From NCBI RefSeq assembly GCF_042682545.1, contig NZ_JBHUHQ010000009.1: a stretch of 64,000 nucleotides of DNA; one strand, written 5' to 3'. The position numbers and the translations under genes were made by a program. The notes under the pieces were generated by a model that saw nothing but the letters and a program-made list of their open reading frames with translations, searched no databases and was not told the origin of the DNA. This document shows positions 9,229 to 17,602 of the stretch, one piece after another. This DNA is from Ornithinibacillus salinisoli. GTDB taxonomy: Bacteria; Bacillota; Bacilli; Bacillales; Amphibacillaceae. Each line of letters begins with the position of its first letter. Within the stretch, counting starts at the first letter, position 1.

Positions 9229-10486
9229 AATTATTTGTGAATCTCTCTGATAATGGTAGGTCCGATACACCGTTTTTGGAAATTAGACGATTTTTCCCCA
9301 TATCTTTAGCTTTTAGTAGTAGCTGATCCGCATAAACATACGCTTTTTTAATTTCAACCGCTTCACATGTAATATAATAATATAATCCGAATGATGCAGT
9401 ATGTTGAATCTGAATTGGGTATGACTTATATTCTGCTGCCGCTGGATTATCCCTAACACCATCTTTCATCCTTTCGGCTAGTGCGACACATTCATTATAA
9501 TTTCGATTCCTTAAAAAAATTGTAAATTCCTCCCCGCCACTTCGGAAAAGATAATCATCCTCCCTGAGATAGCCTTGTAACGTTGCTGCGAAATGTTGAA
9601 TAACGTGGTCTCCAACAGCATGGTTATATGTATCATTTATCCTTTTAAAGGAATCAATATCAGTCACGATAATGCCAATTTTCTCTCCGGTTTCATTTAA
9701 TTCATTCATTGTTTTATCCATGAAGGCGCGATTATAAACCTCTGTTAAAAAGTCTGTATATGCCATTTGTTCAAATTTATCACGTTCTACTTTGTGTTGA
9801 ATGCTTTGATTTTTTTCCATAAAAGACCGACTGACAAGATAATTTAATAGAAATAAGCCAACTAACATTTCCCATTGTTGATTTAGTAAAAACATAAATA
9901 GTAATCCATTGGAGAATGCAATTTTTCCCATATCAAGTACGTTTCGACTTTTAATAAAGTCAATTGCATCTTTTATATTTTTAATATCACCCATAAAAGA
10001 GAATAAAGCAATAAGATAGAAATCTGATAAAAGTGACATGATGATAACGAGAATAATAATGACGAACCAATATCCAAGTGGAAATGCATCGAAAAACGGG
10101 TATATTTTGTGAAAGATGAAAAATGCAATGGAACTATTTAATGCAAACGACCCAATATTATAAAAAATATGTAAGAATTCATCTGGATCAGCTGTTTTTG
10201 TGAACTTTCGAATGAAATACACAGTAGTTCGATAGAGAGTCTCAAAAATGAAGATACCAAGCGGACCGGCAAATAATCCTATGGATAAACTATATGTTAC
10301 ACCATAGTCCATAGAGACTTTGCCTTTTTTGACGATTACGGCTAAGTGGGAATAAAGCGTGGAGAACAACCAATACAAACCTAATGCGATGAAATAAGTT
10401 TTATTCTCTATTAATAAGTGATTCGAAGTAATAGCGACAATAAATGAGATAGAGAATAAAGAAATGATAAATAGTTTCACTCGCAT
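9227..10486 (-). CDS. Membrane-bound diguanylate cyclase (GGEEF domain)
   Basis: It makes cyclic di-GMP from two GTP. The N-terminal ~220 residues hold six to seven membrane helices that act as a sensor of the 5TM/MASE kind. The C-terminal ~165 residues are a GGDEF domain with the active-site signature FRSGGEEF and, five residues before it, an RxxD product-inhibition site (REDD). Other motifs are DFLTEVYNRAF and GIIVTDIDSFKRINDTYNH. Start: the in-frame ATG at 10510 has its own AAAGGAGG inside the reading frame, placed ideally for the second ATG at 10486, so I use 10486 (419 aa). It is divergent from katE. The GGEEF and I-site suggest an active, feedback-controlled enzyme. Confidence 0.92.
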   Translation of the reverse strand: MRVKLFIISLFSISFIVAITSNHLLIENKTYFIALGLYWLFSTLYSHLAVIVKKGKVSMDYGVTYSLSIGLFAGPLGIFIFETLYRTTVYFIRKFTKTADPDEFLHIFYNIGSFALNSSIAFFIFHKIYPFFDAFPLGYWFVIIILVIIMSLLSDFYLIALFSFMGDIKNIKDAIDFIKSRNVLDMGKIAFSNGLLFMFLLNQQWEMLVGLFLLNYLVSRSFMEKNQSIQHKVERDKFEQMAYTDFLTEVYNRAFMDKTMNELNETGEKIGIIVTDIDSFKRINDTYNHAVGDHVIQHFAATLQGYLREDDYLFRSGGEEFTIFLRNRNYNECVALAERMKDGVRDNPAAAEYKSYPIQIQHTASFGLYYYITCEAVEIKKAYVYADQLLLKAKDMGKNRLISKNGVSDLPLSERFTNN

Positions 10487-10553
10487 ATAGGTTGTCCTCC
10501 TTTTATCCATATAATAGGTAAATATTCCTAAAATATATCATACCATAAAATGA

Positions 10554-10568
10554 TTATTATTCTTATAA
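10554..10568. promoter_or_regulatory. Possible PerR box upstream of katE
   Basis: TTATTATTCTTATAA matches the Per box TTATAATNATTATAA at 12 of 14 defined bases. It lies in the divergent gap between the diguanylate cyclase and catalase genes, about 110 bp before the catalase start. AT-rich surroundings raise the chance of coincidence. Confidence 0.35.
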
Positions 10569-10673
10569 TTTTTTGAAAAGAAAATAAGTGAGGTTTGCGA
10601 TTTTTTCATATTATCAGAGCATGTGGAAATAATAGAAACTATGAGAGTTCAACATTAAGAAAGGGGTAAAGCA

Positions 10674-12722
10674 ATGAAAGAAAAACAGAATGTAAACGAG
10701 AATAGTAAGGATGAACAATTAGATCAGTTTCGCGTGGACGATGATGGGAAGGATTTGACAACAAATCAAGGATTAAGAGTTTCGGAGGATCGATTTTCTC
10801 TAACGGCAGGAGAACGTGGACCGACATTAATGGAAGACTTTCATTTTCGTGAAAAAATGACTCACTTTGACCATGAACGGATTCCAGAACGCGTGGTACA
10901 CGCAAGAGGATTTGGTGTTCATGGTGAGTTTGAAGTATATGAATCGATGCAAAAATATACAAAGGCGAAATTTCTTCAGGAACCAGGAAAGAAAACACCA
11001 GTTTTTGTTCGTTTTTCAACGGTCGTTGGCTTTCGTGGCTCAGCAGATACGGTACGGGATGTTCGTGGATTTGCGACCAAGTTTTATACGGAAGAGGGAA
11101 ACTATGACCTTGTGGCGAATAATATGCCCGTTTTCTTTATTCAAGACGCGATAAAATTTCCCGATATTGTACATGCAATTAAACCGGAGCCACATAATGA
11201 AATGCCACAAGCATCCGGTGCTCATGATACATTTTGGGATTTTGTTGCAAATAATCAAGAATCTGCACATCAAGTTATGTGGTTAATGTCGGATCGAGCC
11301 ATTCCGAGAAGCTTTCGGATGATGCAAGGGTTTGGAATTCATACTTTCCGTTTTGTAAATGATCAAGGAAAATCTCACTTTGTTAAATTTCACTGGGTAC
11401 CAAAGCTTGGGATACATTCATTAGTTTGGGATGAAGCACAAAAGATTGCAGGAAAAGATCCGGACTATAACCGCCGTGACTTGTACGAAGCTATAGAAAA
11501 AGGTGACTACCCAGAATATGAATTGGGAGTGCAAGTTATTGAAGAGAAGGATGAATTTGCATTTGATTTCGATATATTAGATCCAACCAAGATTTGGCCA
11601 GAGGAAGATGTCCCACTCCAGATTATTGGAAAATTGACGTTAAATAAAAATGTCGATAATGTATTTGCGGAAACAGAACAAGTAGCTTTCCATCCGGGCC
11701 ATGTTGTACCAGGAATTGACTTTACAAACGATCCATTATTACAAGGAAGATTGTTTTCTTATACAGATACACAGCTCCTTCGATTAGGTGGTCCCAACTT
11801 TCATGAAATTCCGATCAATCGTCCAGTATGTCCATTCCATAATAATCAACGAGATGGGTTTCATAGGCAGACAATTAATCAAGGGAAGGTAGCGTATCAC
11901 AATAATTCTTTGGCAGCTAACACGCCTACGCCACCTTCCAAAGAAAAAGGTGGGTATGAACATTATCAAGAAAAGGTGGAAGGGAAAAAAGTGCAGGCAA
12001 GAAGCGAAAGTTTTCGAGATCATTTTTCCCAAGTGAAATTATTTTGGAATAGTATGAGTGAACCGGAAAAAATGCATATAAAACAAGCTTTTGCTTTTGA
12101 AGTTGGCAAGGTGAAGAATAAGGCAGTGAGACAGCAGGTAGTGGATATGTATGCAAATGTAGATTTAGAATTGGCAACAGCATTTGCGAAAGACATCGGG
12201 GCAGAACCACCTGCAAAAGGTGGATCAGATGTTACAAAAAGCTCTCCAGCATTAAGTCAGGAAAACACTACCAAGATAGCGGCTACCCGTAAAATTGGTG
12301 TCATTTTAAACAATGGCTTCAACTTTATGGATGTTAAGTCGATATTGGATGGGATAAAAAATGAAGGAATTCATGTAGAAATTATCAGTGCAAAGCAAGG
12401 GAAAGTCACAGGAGCAAATGGGGAACAGCTGACAGTAGACGAAACGTTTATGACCACAGACTCTGTATTATATGATGCCATTTATATTGTCGGTGGAAGT
12501 GGTGAAGACAAGAAATTTCACATGGACGCCAATAAATTTGTCATGGAAGCTTTTATGCATTATAAACCGATCGGAGCAACACATGACGGGAAGAAATGGC
12601 TGGAAGAAAATAATATAAAGAAAAGTAAAGGTGTCGTTGCGACTGATAATGTACAAGAGTTTATAAATAGCTTCACTTTAGCAATTGCGGCACACCGTCA
12701 TTGGGATCGAGAAATTGTGTAG
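10674..12722 (+). CDS. katE: Large-subunit haem catalase (HPII/KatE type) with C-terminal DJ-1-like domain
   Basis: It breaks hydrogen peroxide into water and oxygen in the cytoplasm. At 682 aa it is a clade 2 large-subunit catalase. Active-site His is in RVVHARGFGVHG (about residue 75), distal Asn in VANNMPVFF (about 148) and the haem-ligating Tyr in RLFSYTDTQLLRLG (about 361). After a linker, residues ~540-682 form the flavodoxin/DJ-1-like extension typical of HPII (RKIGVILNNGFNFMDVKSIL). The start ATG has a GAAAGGGG site. B. subtilis KatE is SigB-controlled, but I see no good SigB promoter here; a weak PerR box is listed separately. A terminator follows directly. Confidence 0.95.
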   Translation: MKEKQNVNENSKDEQLDQFRVDDDGKDLTTNQGLRVSEDRFSLTAGERGPTLMEDFHFREKMTHFDHERIPERVVHARGFGVHGEFEVYESMQKYTKAKFLQEPGKKTPVFVRFSTVVGFRGSADTVRDVRGFATKFYTEEGNYDLVANNMPVFFIQDAIKFPDIVHAIKPEPHNEMPQASGAHDTFWDFVANNQESAHQVMWLMSDRAIPRSFRMMQGFGIHTFRFVNDQGKSHFVKFHWVPKLGIHSLVWDEAQKIAGKDPDYNRRDLYEAIEKGDYPEYELGVQVIEEKDEFAFDFDILDPTKIWPEEDVPLQIIGKLTLNKNVDNVFAETEQVAFHPGHVVPGIDFTNDPLLQGRLFSYTDTQLLRLGGPNFHEIPINRPVCPFHNNQRDGFHRQTINQGKVAYHNNSLAANTPTPPSKEKGGYEHYQEKVEGKKVQARSESFRDHFSQVKLFWNSMSEPEKMHIKQAFAFEVGKVKNKAVRQQVVDMYANVDLELATAFAKDIGAEPPAKGGSDVTKSSPALSQENTTKIAATRKIGVILNNGFNFMDVKSILDGIKNEGIHVEIISAKQGKVTGANGEQLTVDETFMTTDSVLYDAIYIVGGSGEDKKFHMDANKFVMEAFMHYKPIGATHDGKKWLEENNIKKSKGVVATDNVQEFINSFTLAIAAHRHWDREIV

Positions 12723-12762
12723 AGAATACCTCGAGAAATCAGCAAAAATACTGAATTTTAGT

Positions 12763-12790
12763 AGCCTCCATCATAAGATGGGGGCTTTCC
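12763..12790 (+). terminator. Terminator after katE
   Basis: AGCCTCCATC and GATGGGGGCT form a 10-bp stem (one G-U pair) around a 4-base loop, then TTCCT. Confidence 0.75.
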
Positions 12791-12831
12791 TATGTTAATA
12801 TTTCGTATCGATTACAGTTTGGTAACTATTA

Positions 12832-12860
12832 TTGATGAAACCTGGCTACAGGCGTATAAT
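12832..12860 (+). promoter_or_regulatory. SigA-type promoter of the ATP-grasp / MurE-like operon
   Basis: TTGATG (-35), a 17-bp spacer and a perfect TATAAT (-10) lie 83 bp before the ATP-grasp start codon. No riboswitch or T-box motif is visible in the short leader. Confidence 0.75.
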
Positions 12861-12942
12861 GATTATAGTACTATTAAATAAAATTATAATGTAGAACTAA
12901 TAAATTTAACAGTTAGTGTAGGTGAACCTTAAAGGGTATATT

Positions 12943-14121
12943 ATGAATAATAAAGCCGTTATTTTAGGAAATAATTATTATATAGGATTAAGTGCGATTC
13001 GTTGCTTGGGAGAGAAGGGAATACATACGGTTGCAGCTGACTACTCAGAAGAAGATCGGTATGGTGCAGAATCAAAGTATTGTTCGGAAAAAATACTGGT
13101 ACCACATTACCGAAAAGAGTCTGGTAAGTTTATTGAGGCATTAATTGATTATGCCAAAAAACAAGATGTAAAGCCTGTTCTCATACCATGTCATGACTCT
13201 TATCTAGAAGTAATAGACGCCCACTTAGACGAAGTGAAGAAATATTATTTACTTCCACAAACGGAAAAAGGGTTAGCGACGGAAGTCATGAATAAAGACA
13301 CACTACATGCGTTAGCAATGGAAAAAGGGGTTAAAGTCCCTGAAAGTGTTCGAGTAAATGAACCAAATTTTCGTGAAAAAGTTACAAATGAAATTCAGTT
13401 TCCATGCTTGGTAAAGCCATTTGACTCGCCAAGCTTTGTGGCAACGTTTAGAAAGAAAATATTTAAAGTTCATACGATGGACGAATTAGAAGAAGCTGTA
13501 GCAAAAGCAGATAAAGCAGGTCTAGAGGTATTTATCCAACGAATTATACCTGGATTTGATGACCATATGCACACATTTGATGCATACTTAAATCAGGATT
13601 CCAAGGTTACCCATTGGACGACTGCTCAAAAGCTTCGTCAGTATCCCATAAACTTCGGTGCTTCTGTATATACAATTCATAAATATATCCCTGAATTATA
13701 TGATATTGGAACCAATTTTTTAGAAGCAATAAAGTATAAGGGATTTGGAGAAATCGAATTTAAAAAAGATGCTGAAACAGGGGAATTTTATTTAATCGAA
13801 ATTAATGCCAGAATTACTAACTTTAATCACTTATTATATAAAGTAGGACTGAACTTCCCTTATATTACGTATATGGAACTAATCGGCAAACCTATAGAGC
13901 CACAAGCATTAAAAGAAACGACAAATCGCGCTTTTTGGTACGGGTATGAAGACCTACTTGCTGTAAAAGATTATATTAAAACAGGGCAATTATCGGTTGG
14001 ACAAGTAATCAAATCTCTTTTTAGACCGAAAGCATATGCGATATGGAGTTGGCAGGATCCTAAACCAGCTTTTGCCTTCATGAAAACGAGAACTAGCAAA
14101 TTATTTAGAAGAGGAAAGTAA
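12943..14121 (+). CDS. ATP-grasp carboxylate-amine ligase, D-aspartate ligase-like
   Basis: A 392-aa ATP-grasp enzyme, a family that joins a carboxylate to an amine through an acyl-phosphate. ATP-grasp elements: FPCLVKPFDSPSF (nucleotide-binding Lys, about residue 150), VFIQRIIPGFDDHMHTF, GFGEIEFKKD and the metal-binding EINARITNFN near residue 285. The block order fits the D-aspartate ligase (Aslfm) of Enterococcus faecium (IPGDD, INLR). Start: ATG 12943 has AAAGGG seven bases upstream; the in-frame GTG at 12922 does not. It heads an operon with a MurE-like ligase (15 bp on) and an Asp/Glu racemase, so a D-Asp or D-Glu substrate is likely by inference. The exact amine partner is unknown. Confidence 0.85.
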   Translation: MNNKAVILGNNYYIGLSAIRCLGEKGIHTVAADYSEEDRYGAESKYCSEKILVPHYRKESGKFIEALIDYAKKQDVKPVLIPCHDSYLEVIDAHLDEVKKYYLLPQTEKGLATEVMNKDTLHALAMEKGVKVPESVRVNEPNFREKVTNEIQFPCLVKPFDSPSFVATFRKKIFKVHTMDELEEAVAKADKAGLEVFIQRIIPGFDDHMHTFDAYLNQDSKVTHWTTAQKLRQYPINFGASVYTIHKYIPELYDIGTNFLEAIKYKGFGEIEFKKDAETGEFYLIEINARITNFNHLLYKVGLNFPYITYMELIGKPIEPQALKETTNRAFWYGYEDLLAVKDYIKTGQLSVGQVIKSLFRPKAYAIWSWQDPKPAFAFMKTRTSKLFRRGK

Positions 14122-14135
14122 AGGAGGTAGTTACA

Positions 14136-15629
14136 ATGCAATTGGATAAATTATTACAAGCAATTCAAGTTGAAAACAACATACAGCTACAAGGGGTTGA
14201 AGTGACAGGTATCTCCTATCATTCCCAAAAGGTAGTGAAAGGACATTTATTTGTATGTGTTCGTGGGTACAAAACAGATGGTCACAAATACCTCGCTGAC
14301 GCAGTAAAACGCGGTGCCGAAGTAGCGGTTGTTGAAGAAATTCAACAGAATGTCGATGTTCCACAAATTGTCGTATCAAATAGTAGAAAGGCACTTGCTC
14401 AATTAGGTGCAGCATATTATAACGATCCTTCAGCTAAAATGAACATGATCGGAATTACAGCAACGAACGGGAAAACGACTACTTCTTATATGGCTAATGA
14501 AATTTTAGAAAATGAGGGTCATATAACAGGCTTAATTGGAACGGTAACGATTAAAAATGGTGATAAATCCATTCCTGCTGAACTGACTACACCTGAGTCG
14601 TTAGATTTGCAGAAGTATTTAAATGATATGGTTGAAAACGATGTTTCTCATGTTACGATGGAAGTTTCATCTGCAGCTCTTGAGCTACATCGTGTAGAAA
14701 AAGTGGATTATAATATCGTTACACTTAATAACATGAGTCGAGAGCATATGGAGATGCATGGCACGTTTGAAAAGTATTTTGAAGCAAAGTCTAGTTTGAT
14801 TCGAAATGCATCAGAGAATAGTTATGCAGTACTAAATTTGGATGATCCATATTCTGCATCCCTTGTTGATAAAACAAAGGCACAAGTCATTTCATTTGGC
14901 TTAGAAAATAAAGATGGGCATATTTATTGTAAAAACCTTGATTTATCAACTGGTAGAGGTAAATTCACAGTAGAAATATTAAAACCTTTCCGTGCGAATG
15001 GTATCGACTATAAACCAAGTGAGTTTTATATTGAATTGGCTGTTCCAGGTTTACACTCGGTTTATAATGCTATGGTTGCTATTACGATCGGATTACTAAG
15101 TGGTGTATCCATTACAACGATTCAGAAAACATTAAAGGAATTTACCGGAGTACCACGAAGGTTTGAATTTATTTATGAGGATGAATTTAAAGTAGTGGAT
15201 GACCATTTTGCGAACCCTGGAAATATTAACGTAACGCTGCAAACACTTGATTTTATGGATTATAATAATCTTCATCTTGTGTATGCAATACGAGGACAGC
15301 GTGGGGCAGTTATTAATCGGGAAAATGCTAATGTTGTTGTCGAATGGGCATCAAGACTTGGATTAAAAGAAGTAATTGCTACACGTAGCGCTTCCCATAC
15401 GACACCAAAAGATGAAGTGACCGATGATGAAGTGCAAGCGTTTCTAGATGTGATGGCTGGAGCTGGTATCCATGTGCATCTATATGATGAATTATCTGAT
15501 GCGATTATCGAAGGGATTACGAAGGCAAGAACAGATGATTTAGTGCTTCTTGCTGGTTGTCAAGGTATGGATTTCGGTGCGGATATTGCTTTGGATAGGT
15601 TGAAGAAAGAAAATGTAGAAGTAAAGTAA
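14136..15629 (+). CDS. Diverged MurE-like Mur ligase
   Basis: A 497-aa protein with the three Mur ligase domains: an N-terminal MurE-type UDP-binding fold (GISYHSQKVVKGHLFVCVRGYKTDGH), the ATPase domain with P-loop ATNGKTTTSY near residue 108 and TMEVSSAALELHR, and a C-terminal domain. Normal MurE adds the third stem residue (mDAP or Lys) to UDP-MurNAc-Ala-Glu. Two MurE hallmarks are altered: the VDYAHTPD segment reads VVDDHFANPGN (about 352), and the substrate-selecting DNPR/DNPA segment reads ATRSASHTTPKDE (about 414). It therefore probably uses another substrate. It lies between an ATP-grasp ligase and a racemase. A normal housekeeping murE is expected elsewhere; the RBS is AAAGGAGG. Confidence 0.87.
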   Translation: MQLDKLLQAIQVENNIQLQGVEVTGISYHSQKVVKGHLFVCVRGYKTDGHKYLADAVKRGAEVAVVEEIQQNVDVPQIVVSNSRKALAQLGAAYYNDPSAKMNMIGITATNGKTTTSYMANEILENEGHITGLIGTVTIKNGDKSIPAELTTPESLDLQKYLNDMVENDVSHVTMEVSSAALELHRVEKVDYNIVTLNNMSREHMEMHGTFEKYFEAKSSLIRNASENSYAVLNLDDPYSASLVDKTKAQVISFGLENKDGHIYCKNLDLSTGRGKFTVEILKPFRANGIDYKPSEFYIELAVPGLHSVYNAMVAITIGLLSGVSITTIQKTLKEFTGVPRRFEFIYEDEFKVVDDHFANPGNINVTLQTLDFMDYNNLHLVYAIRGQRGAVINRENANVVVEWASRLGLKEVIATRSASHTTPKDEVTDDEVQAFLDVMAGAGIHVHLYDELSDAIIEGITKARTDDLVLLAGCQGMDFGADIALDRLKKENVEVK

Positions 15630-15705
15630 GCCTATTGAATGATTACGATATAGGAAAAATTTTGGTTGAGCTCTTTACAGGGCTTATAGAGCAGGTGGGT
15701 TTATC

Positions 15706-16452
15706 GTGAAGGAGAAAAAACTTGGTGTATTAGGAGGCATGGGTCCTGCTGCTACCTCACTATTTTTCGAAAAAGTAATCGAAAATACCGTAGCTAATAA
15801 GGATCAGGAGCATATTGATATGGTCATACTCAATCATGCCACCATTCCAGATCGGACCAAAGCGATATTAGAAAATAATAAGGAACCATTTTTAGCTGAA
15901 GTTAAGAAGGACCTTCACATTTTTGAACAGGTTGAAATTAATAATATCGCTATTCCTTGTAATACGTCACATTATTTTTATGATGAAATGCAGGCAATGA
16001 CCTCAATTAATATTATAAACATGATCGATGAAACCGTACGCTATATCCGAAACCACTACGGTGAGGGAGCAAAGGTTGGGATTTTGGCTACAGACGGCAC
16101 GATAAATACTGGCATATATCAAAATGGATGTCATAAATATAATATTAATCCGTATACACCAAACGTGCATGTACAAGAAAAGGTGATGCGAACAATTTAT
16201 GATTTCAAAGCCGACAAGCCAATTGATGTAAATGAGTTTGAATCAATTATTAAGGACTTAGTATTTGTGGATCAGTGTGATTGTGTAATCCTTGGCTGCA
16301 CGGAATTGTCTTGTATTGAAGTGGAGGAGGAGTTAATGCCTTACTGTGTGGATGCAATGCAAGTCTTGGTAAATGAATCAATTTTATTATCAGGGAAAGA
16401 ACTAAAGTATAATCCCAGATCTCCAATCTTGACAAAGGAGGGACTTAAATGA
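15706..16452 (+). CDS. Aspartate/glutamate racemase family protein
   Basis: A cofactor-independent racemase of 248 aa. The two catalytic cysteines are visible: IPCNTSHYF near residue 86 and LGCTELS near residue 201. The N-terminus KLGVLGGMGPAATSLFF is the usual phosphate-loop start of this family. Aspartate rather than glutamate is favoured by the GGMGP...T motif, but this is not decisive. The start is GTG at 15706 after CAGGTGGG. It follows the MurE-like ligase by 76 bp and overlaps the next gene by four bases, so it belongs to the ATP-grasp operon. It would supply the D-amino acid for the two ligases (inference). Confidence 0.88.
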   Translation: MKEKKLGVLGGMGPAATSLFFEKVIENTVANKDQEHIDMVILNHATIPDRTKAILENNKEPFLAEVKKDLHIFEQVEINNIAIPCNTSHYFYDEMQAMTSINIINMIDETVRYIRNHYGEGAKVGILATDGTINTGIYQNGCHKYNINPYTPNVHVQEKVMRTIYDFKADKPIDVNEFESIIKDLVFVDQCDCVILGCTELSCIEVEEELMPYCVDAMQVLVNESILLSGKELKYNPRSPILTKEGLK

Positions 16453-16652
16453 TTTCCAATCAGAAAGAGTTTGATGAATTTTTGTTAGAATCATTTAAAG
16501 ATGGGGTTCGTATTCGTGAGTTGCGATTAACAGATGATGAAGCGAATTACCTGAAATGGAAGATCCCAAAAGCGGAGTTCAAGAAATTACGAGATTGTGA
16601 AAAAACGACATCAAAAAACTGGTATGAAGTAAATACGCGACCTACGGAATGA
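16449..16652 (+). CDS. Small 67-aa protein coupled to the racemase gene, unknown function
   Basis: The start ATG overlaps the racemase stop (ATGA), with GGAGGG just upstream, a classic sign of translational coupling. The 67-aa product is charged and soluble, predicted mainly helical (EFDEFLLESFKDG, DDEANYLKWKIPKAEFKKLRD), with a single Cys. I do not recognise a domain. Its place as last gene of the ATP-grasp/MurE-like/racemase operon, just before a strong terminator, suggests it works with these enzymes, perhaps as a small partner or regulator (inference). Confidence 0.75.
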   Translation: MISNQKEFDEFLLESFKDGVRIRELRLTDDEANYLKWKIPKAEFKKLRDCEKTTSKNWYEVNTRPTE

Positions 16653-16664
16653 CAAAGTATATTT

Positions 16665-16698
16665 CCCCATCAATACATATGTATTGGTGGGGTGTTTT
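16665..16698 (+). terminator. Strong terminator of the ATP-grasp / MurE-like / racemase operon
   Basis: CCCCATCAATACAT and ATGTATTGGTGGGG form a 14-bp stem (one G-U pair) with almost no loop, followed by TGTTTTATT. It clearly closes the operon. Confidence 0.93.
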
Positions 16699-16744
16699 AT
16701 TATGGAGGCATTGGTTGCTATTCAAAGGGAAATAATTCATAGTT

Positions 16745-17200
16745 GATAGAAAATGCGAAGTAACTGTAATGTGATTTCCTCTCCGGGAAGTCGCTTTCCA
16801 CGGGCACGCGAAGAGGATACATAGATAGGAGAAGTATGGAAACGGACATTTCTTCCCTTATTTGTGACAAAAATGGGTAATAAAAGGGTTTAAAGGACAT
16901 CTGTTCCGTTATTAACCGAAATGACAGGTATTCTGGTACGAATTAGAGCAAATAACGTACTAGATGTCCGATTACGTTTTCAAATGAGATTATTTTATGA
17001 AATAACGTACGCCATGTCCGCTCCGTTAACCCCTTACTCCTAGCGAAGATGATAAGACCCCACAGGAGCGAGGGAACTACTTGCGTAAACTTCTTTTTTC
17101 CCTTGCGTTGTGGAAGCCTAGCGCGAAGCATTACTAGGAGATGCAGGCGCACTTGTTTTGCAAGCGAGAAGCTTATCGTGAGCCCGCAGGAATCGAAGTG
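16745..17200. repeat. Mosaic of non-coding intergenic repeats
   Basis: No credible gene is present. Three copies of a ~22-bp motif AAATAACGNAC-N3-ATGTCC occur: one inverted (about 16892-16914) and two direct (about 16950-16971 and 17006-17027). They are flanked by GC-richer pieces resembling Bacillaceae palindromic elements: CCGGGAAGTCGCTTTCCACG near 16793, GATAAGACCCCACAGGAGCG near 17050, and GAAGCTTATCGTGAGCCCGC near 17168. Short open frames here on both strands are low-complexity shadows. Confidence 0.7.
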
Positions 17201-17347
17201 TATTATCATGGTCGGGAGTATTCTCAGTCAGCTGTTGTTGAGGGGACGTATGCTTATATAGTGACCGTTGCAGGTGAAGATGATGAGAGTAAAATAAGTA
17301 TTGATAATATGTTACAAGATGTACTAGAAAGTGCTTCATTCGAGTGA
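17196..17347 (+). pseudogene. C-terminal remnant of an unidentified gene fused to repeat DNA
   Basis: The last ~50 codons of an open frame read like real protein (YYHGREYSQSAVVEGTYAYI, then VTVAGEDDESKISIDNML) and end at a stop followed 14 bp later by a good terminator. Upstream of this the same frame runs into the GC-rich repeat with no ribosome site. The simplest reading is that repeat insertion or deletion removed the 5' part of a gene. I cannot name the parent family. Confidence 0.5.
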
Positions 17348-17361
17348 TAGATAGTACGTCT

Positions 17362-17401
17362 AAAAAGCCTACTCACTAGTATTTAGGGTGTAGGCTTTTT
17401 A
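17362..17401 (+). terminator. Terminator after the gene remnant
   Basis: AAAAAGCCTAC and GTAGGCTTTTT form an 11-bp stem with a U tail. The following 200 bp to the next gene are very AT-rich, with no feature I can support. Confidence 0.85.
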
Positions 17402-17602
17402 ATGTTTGTTGAACTGGGGAAATGGGGGATTATTTGAAATCAAAAGTAAAGATATTATCAATAAGTTTTAACGCTAAAATTCCACATGATGAGAGGCTTA
17501 TTTTTCTTAAAAAATAATTATAAATATTATTAAAAATTCAAAAATATGTTATTATAATCTTGTTAATATAGTAATAAACTAAATGGTTGGAAGGTGTTTA
17601 AG

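Noticed and set aside
10569..10673. SigB promoter for katE
   Set aside because: GGTTTG occurs, but no GGGTAT-like -10 lies at 12-15 bp.
16950..17027. Extra PaaX-type operators in the repeat mosaic
   Set aside because: AATAACGTAC resembles a half-site but is part of the longer AAATAACGNAC-N3-ATGTCC repeat and has no paired half-site or promoter.
16718..17261. Several 60-90 codon open frames on both strands
   Set aside because: They read repeat DNA, lack ribosome sites and give low-complexity or improbable proteins.
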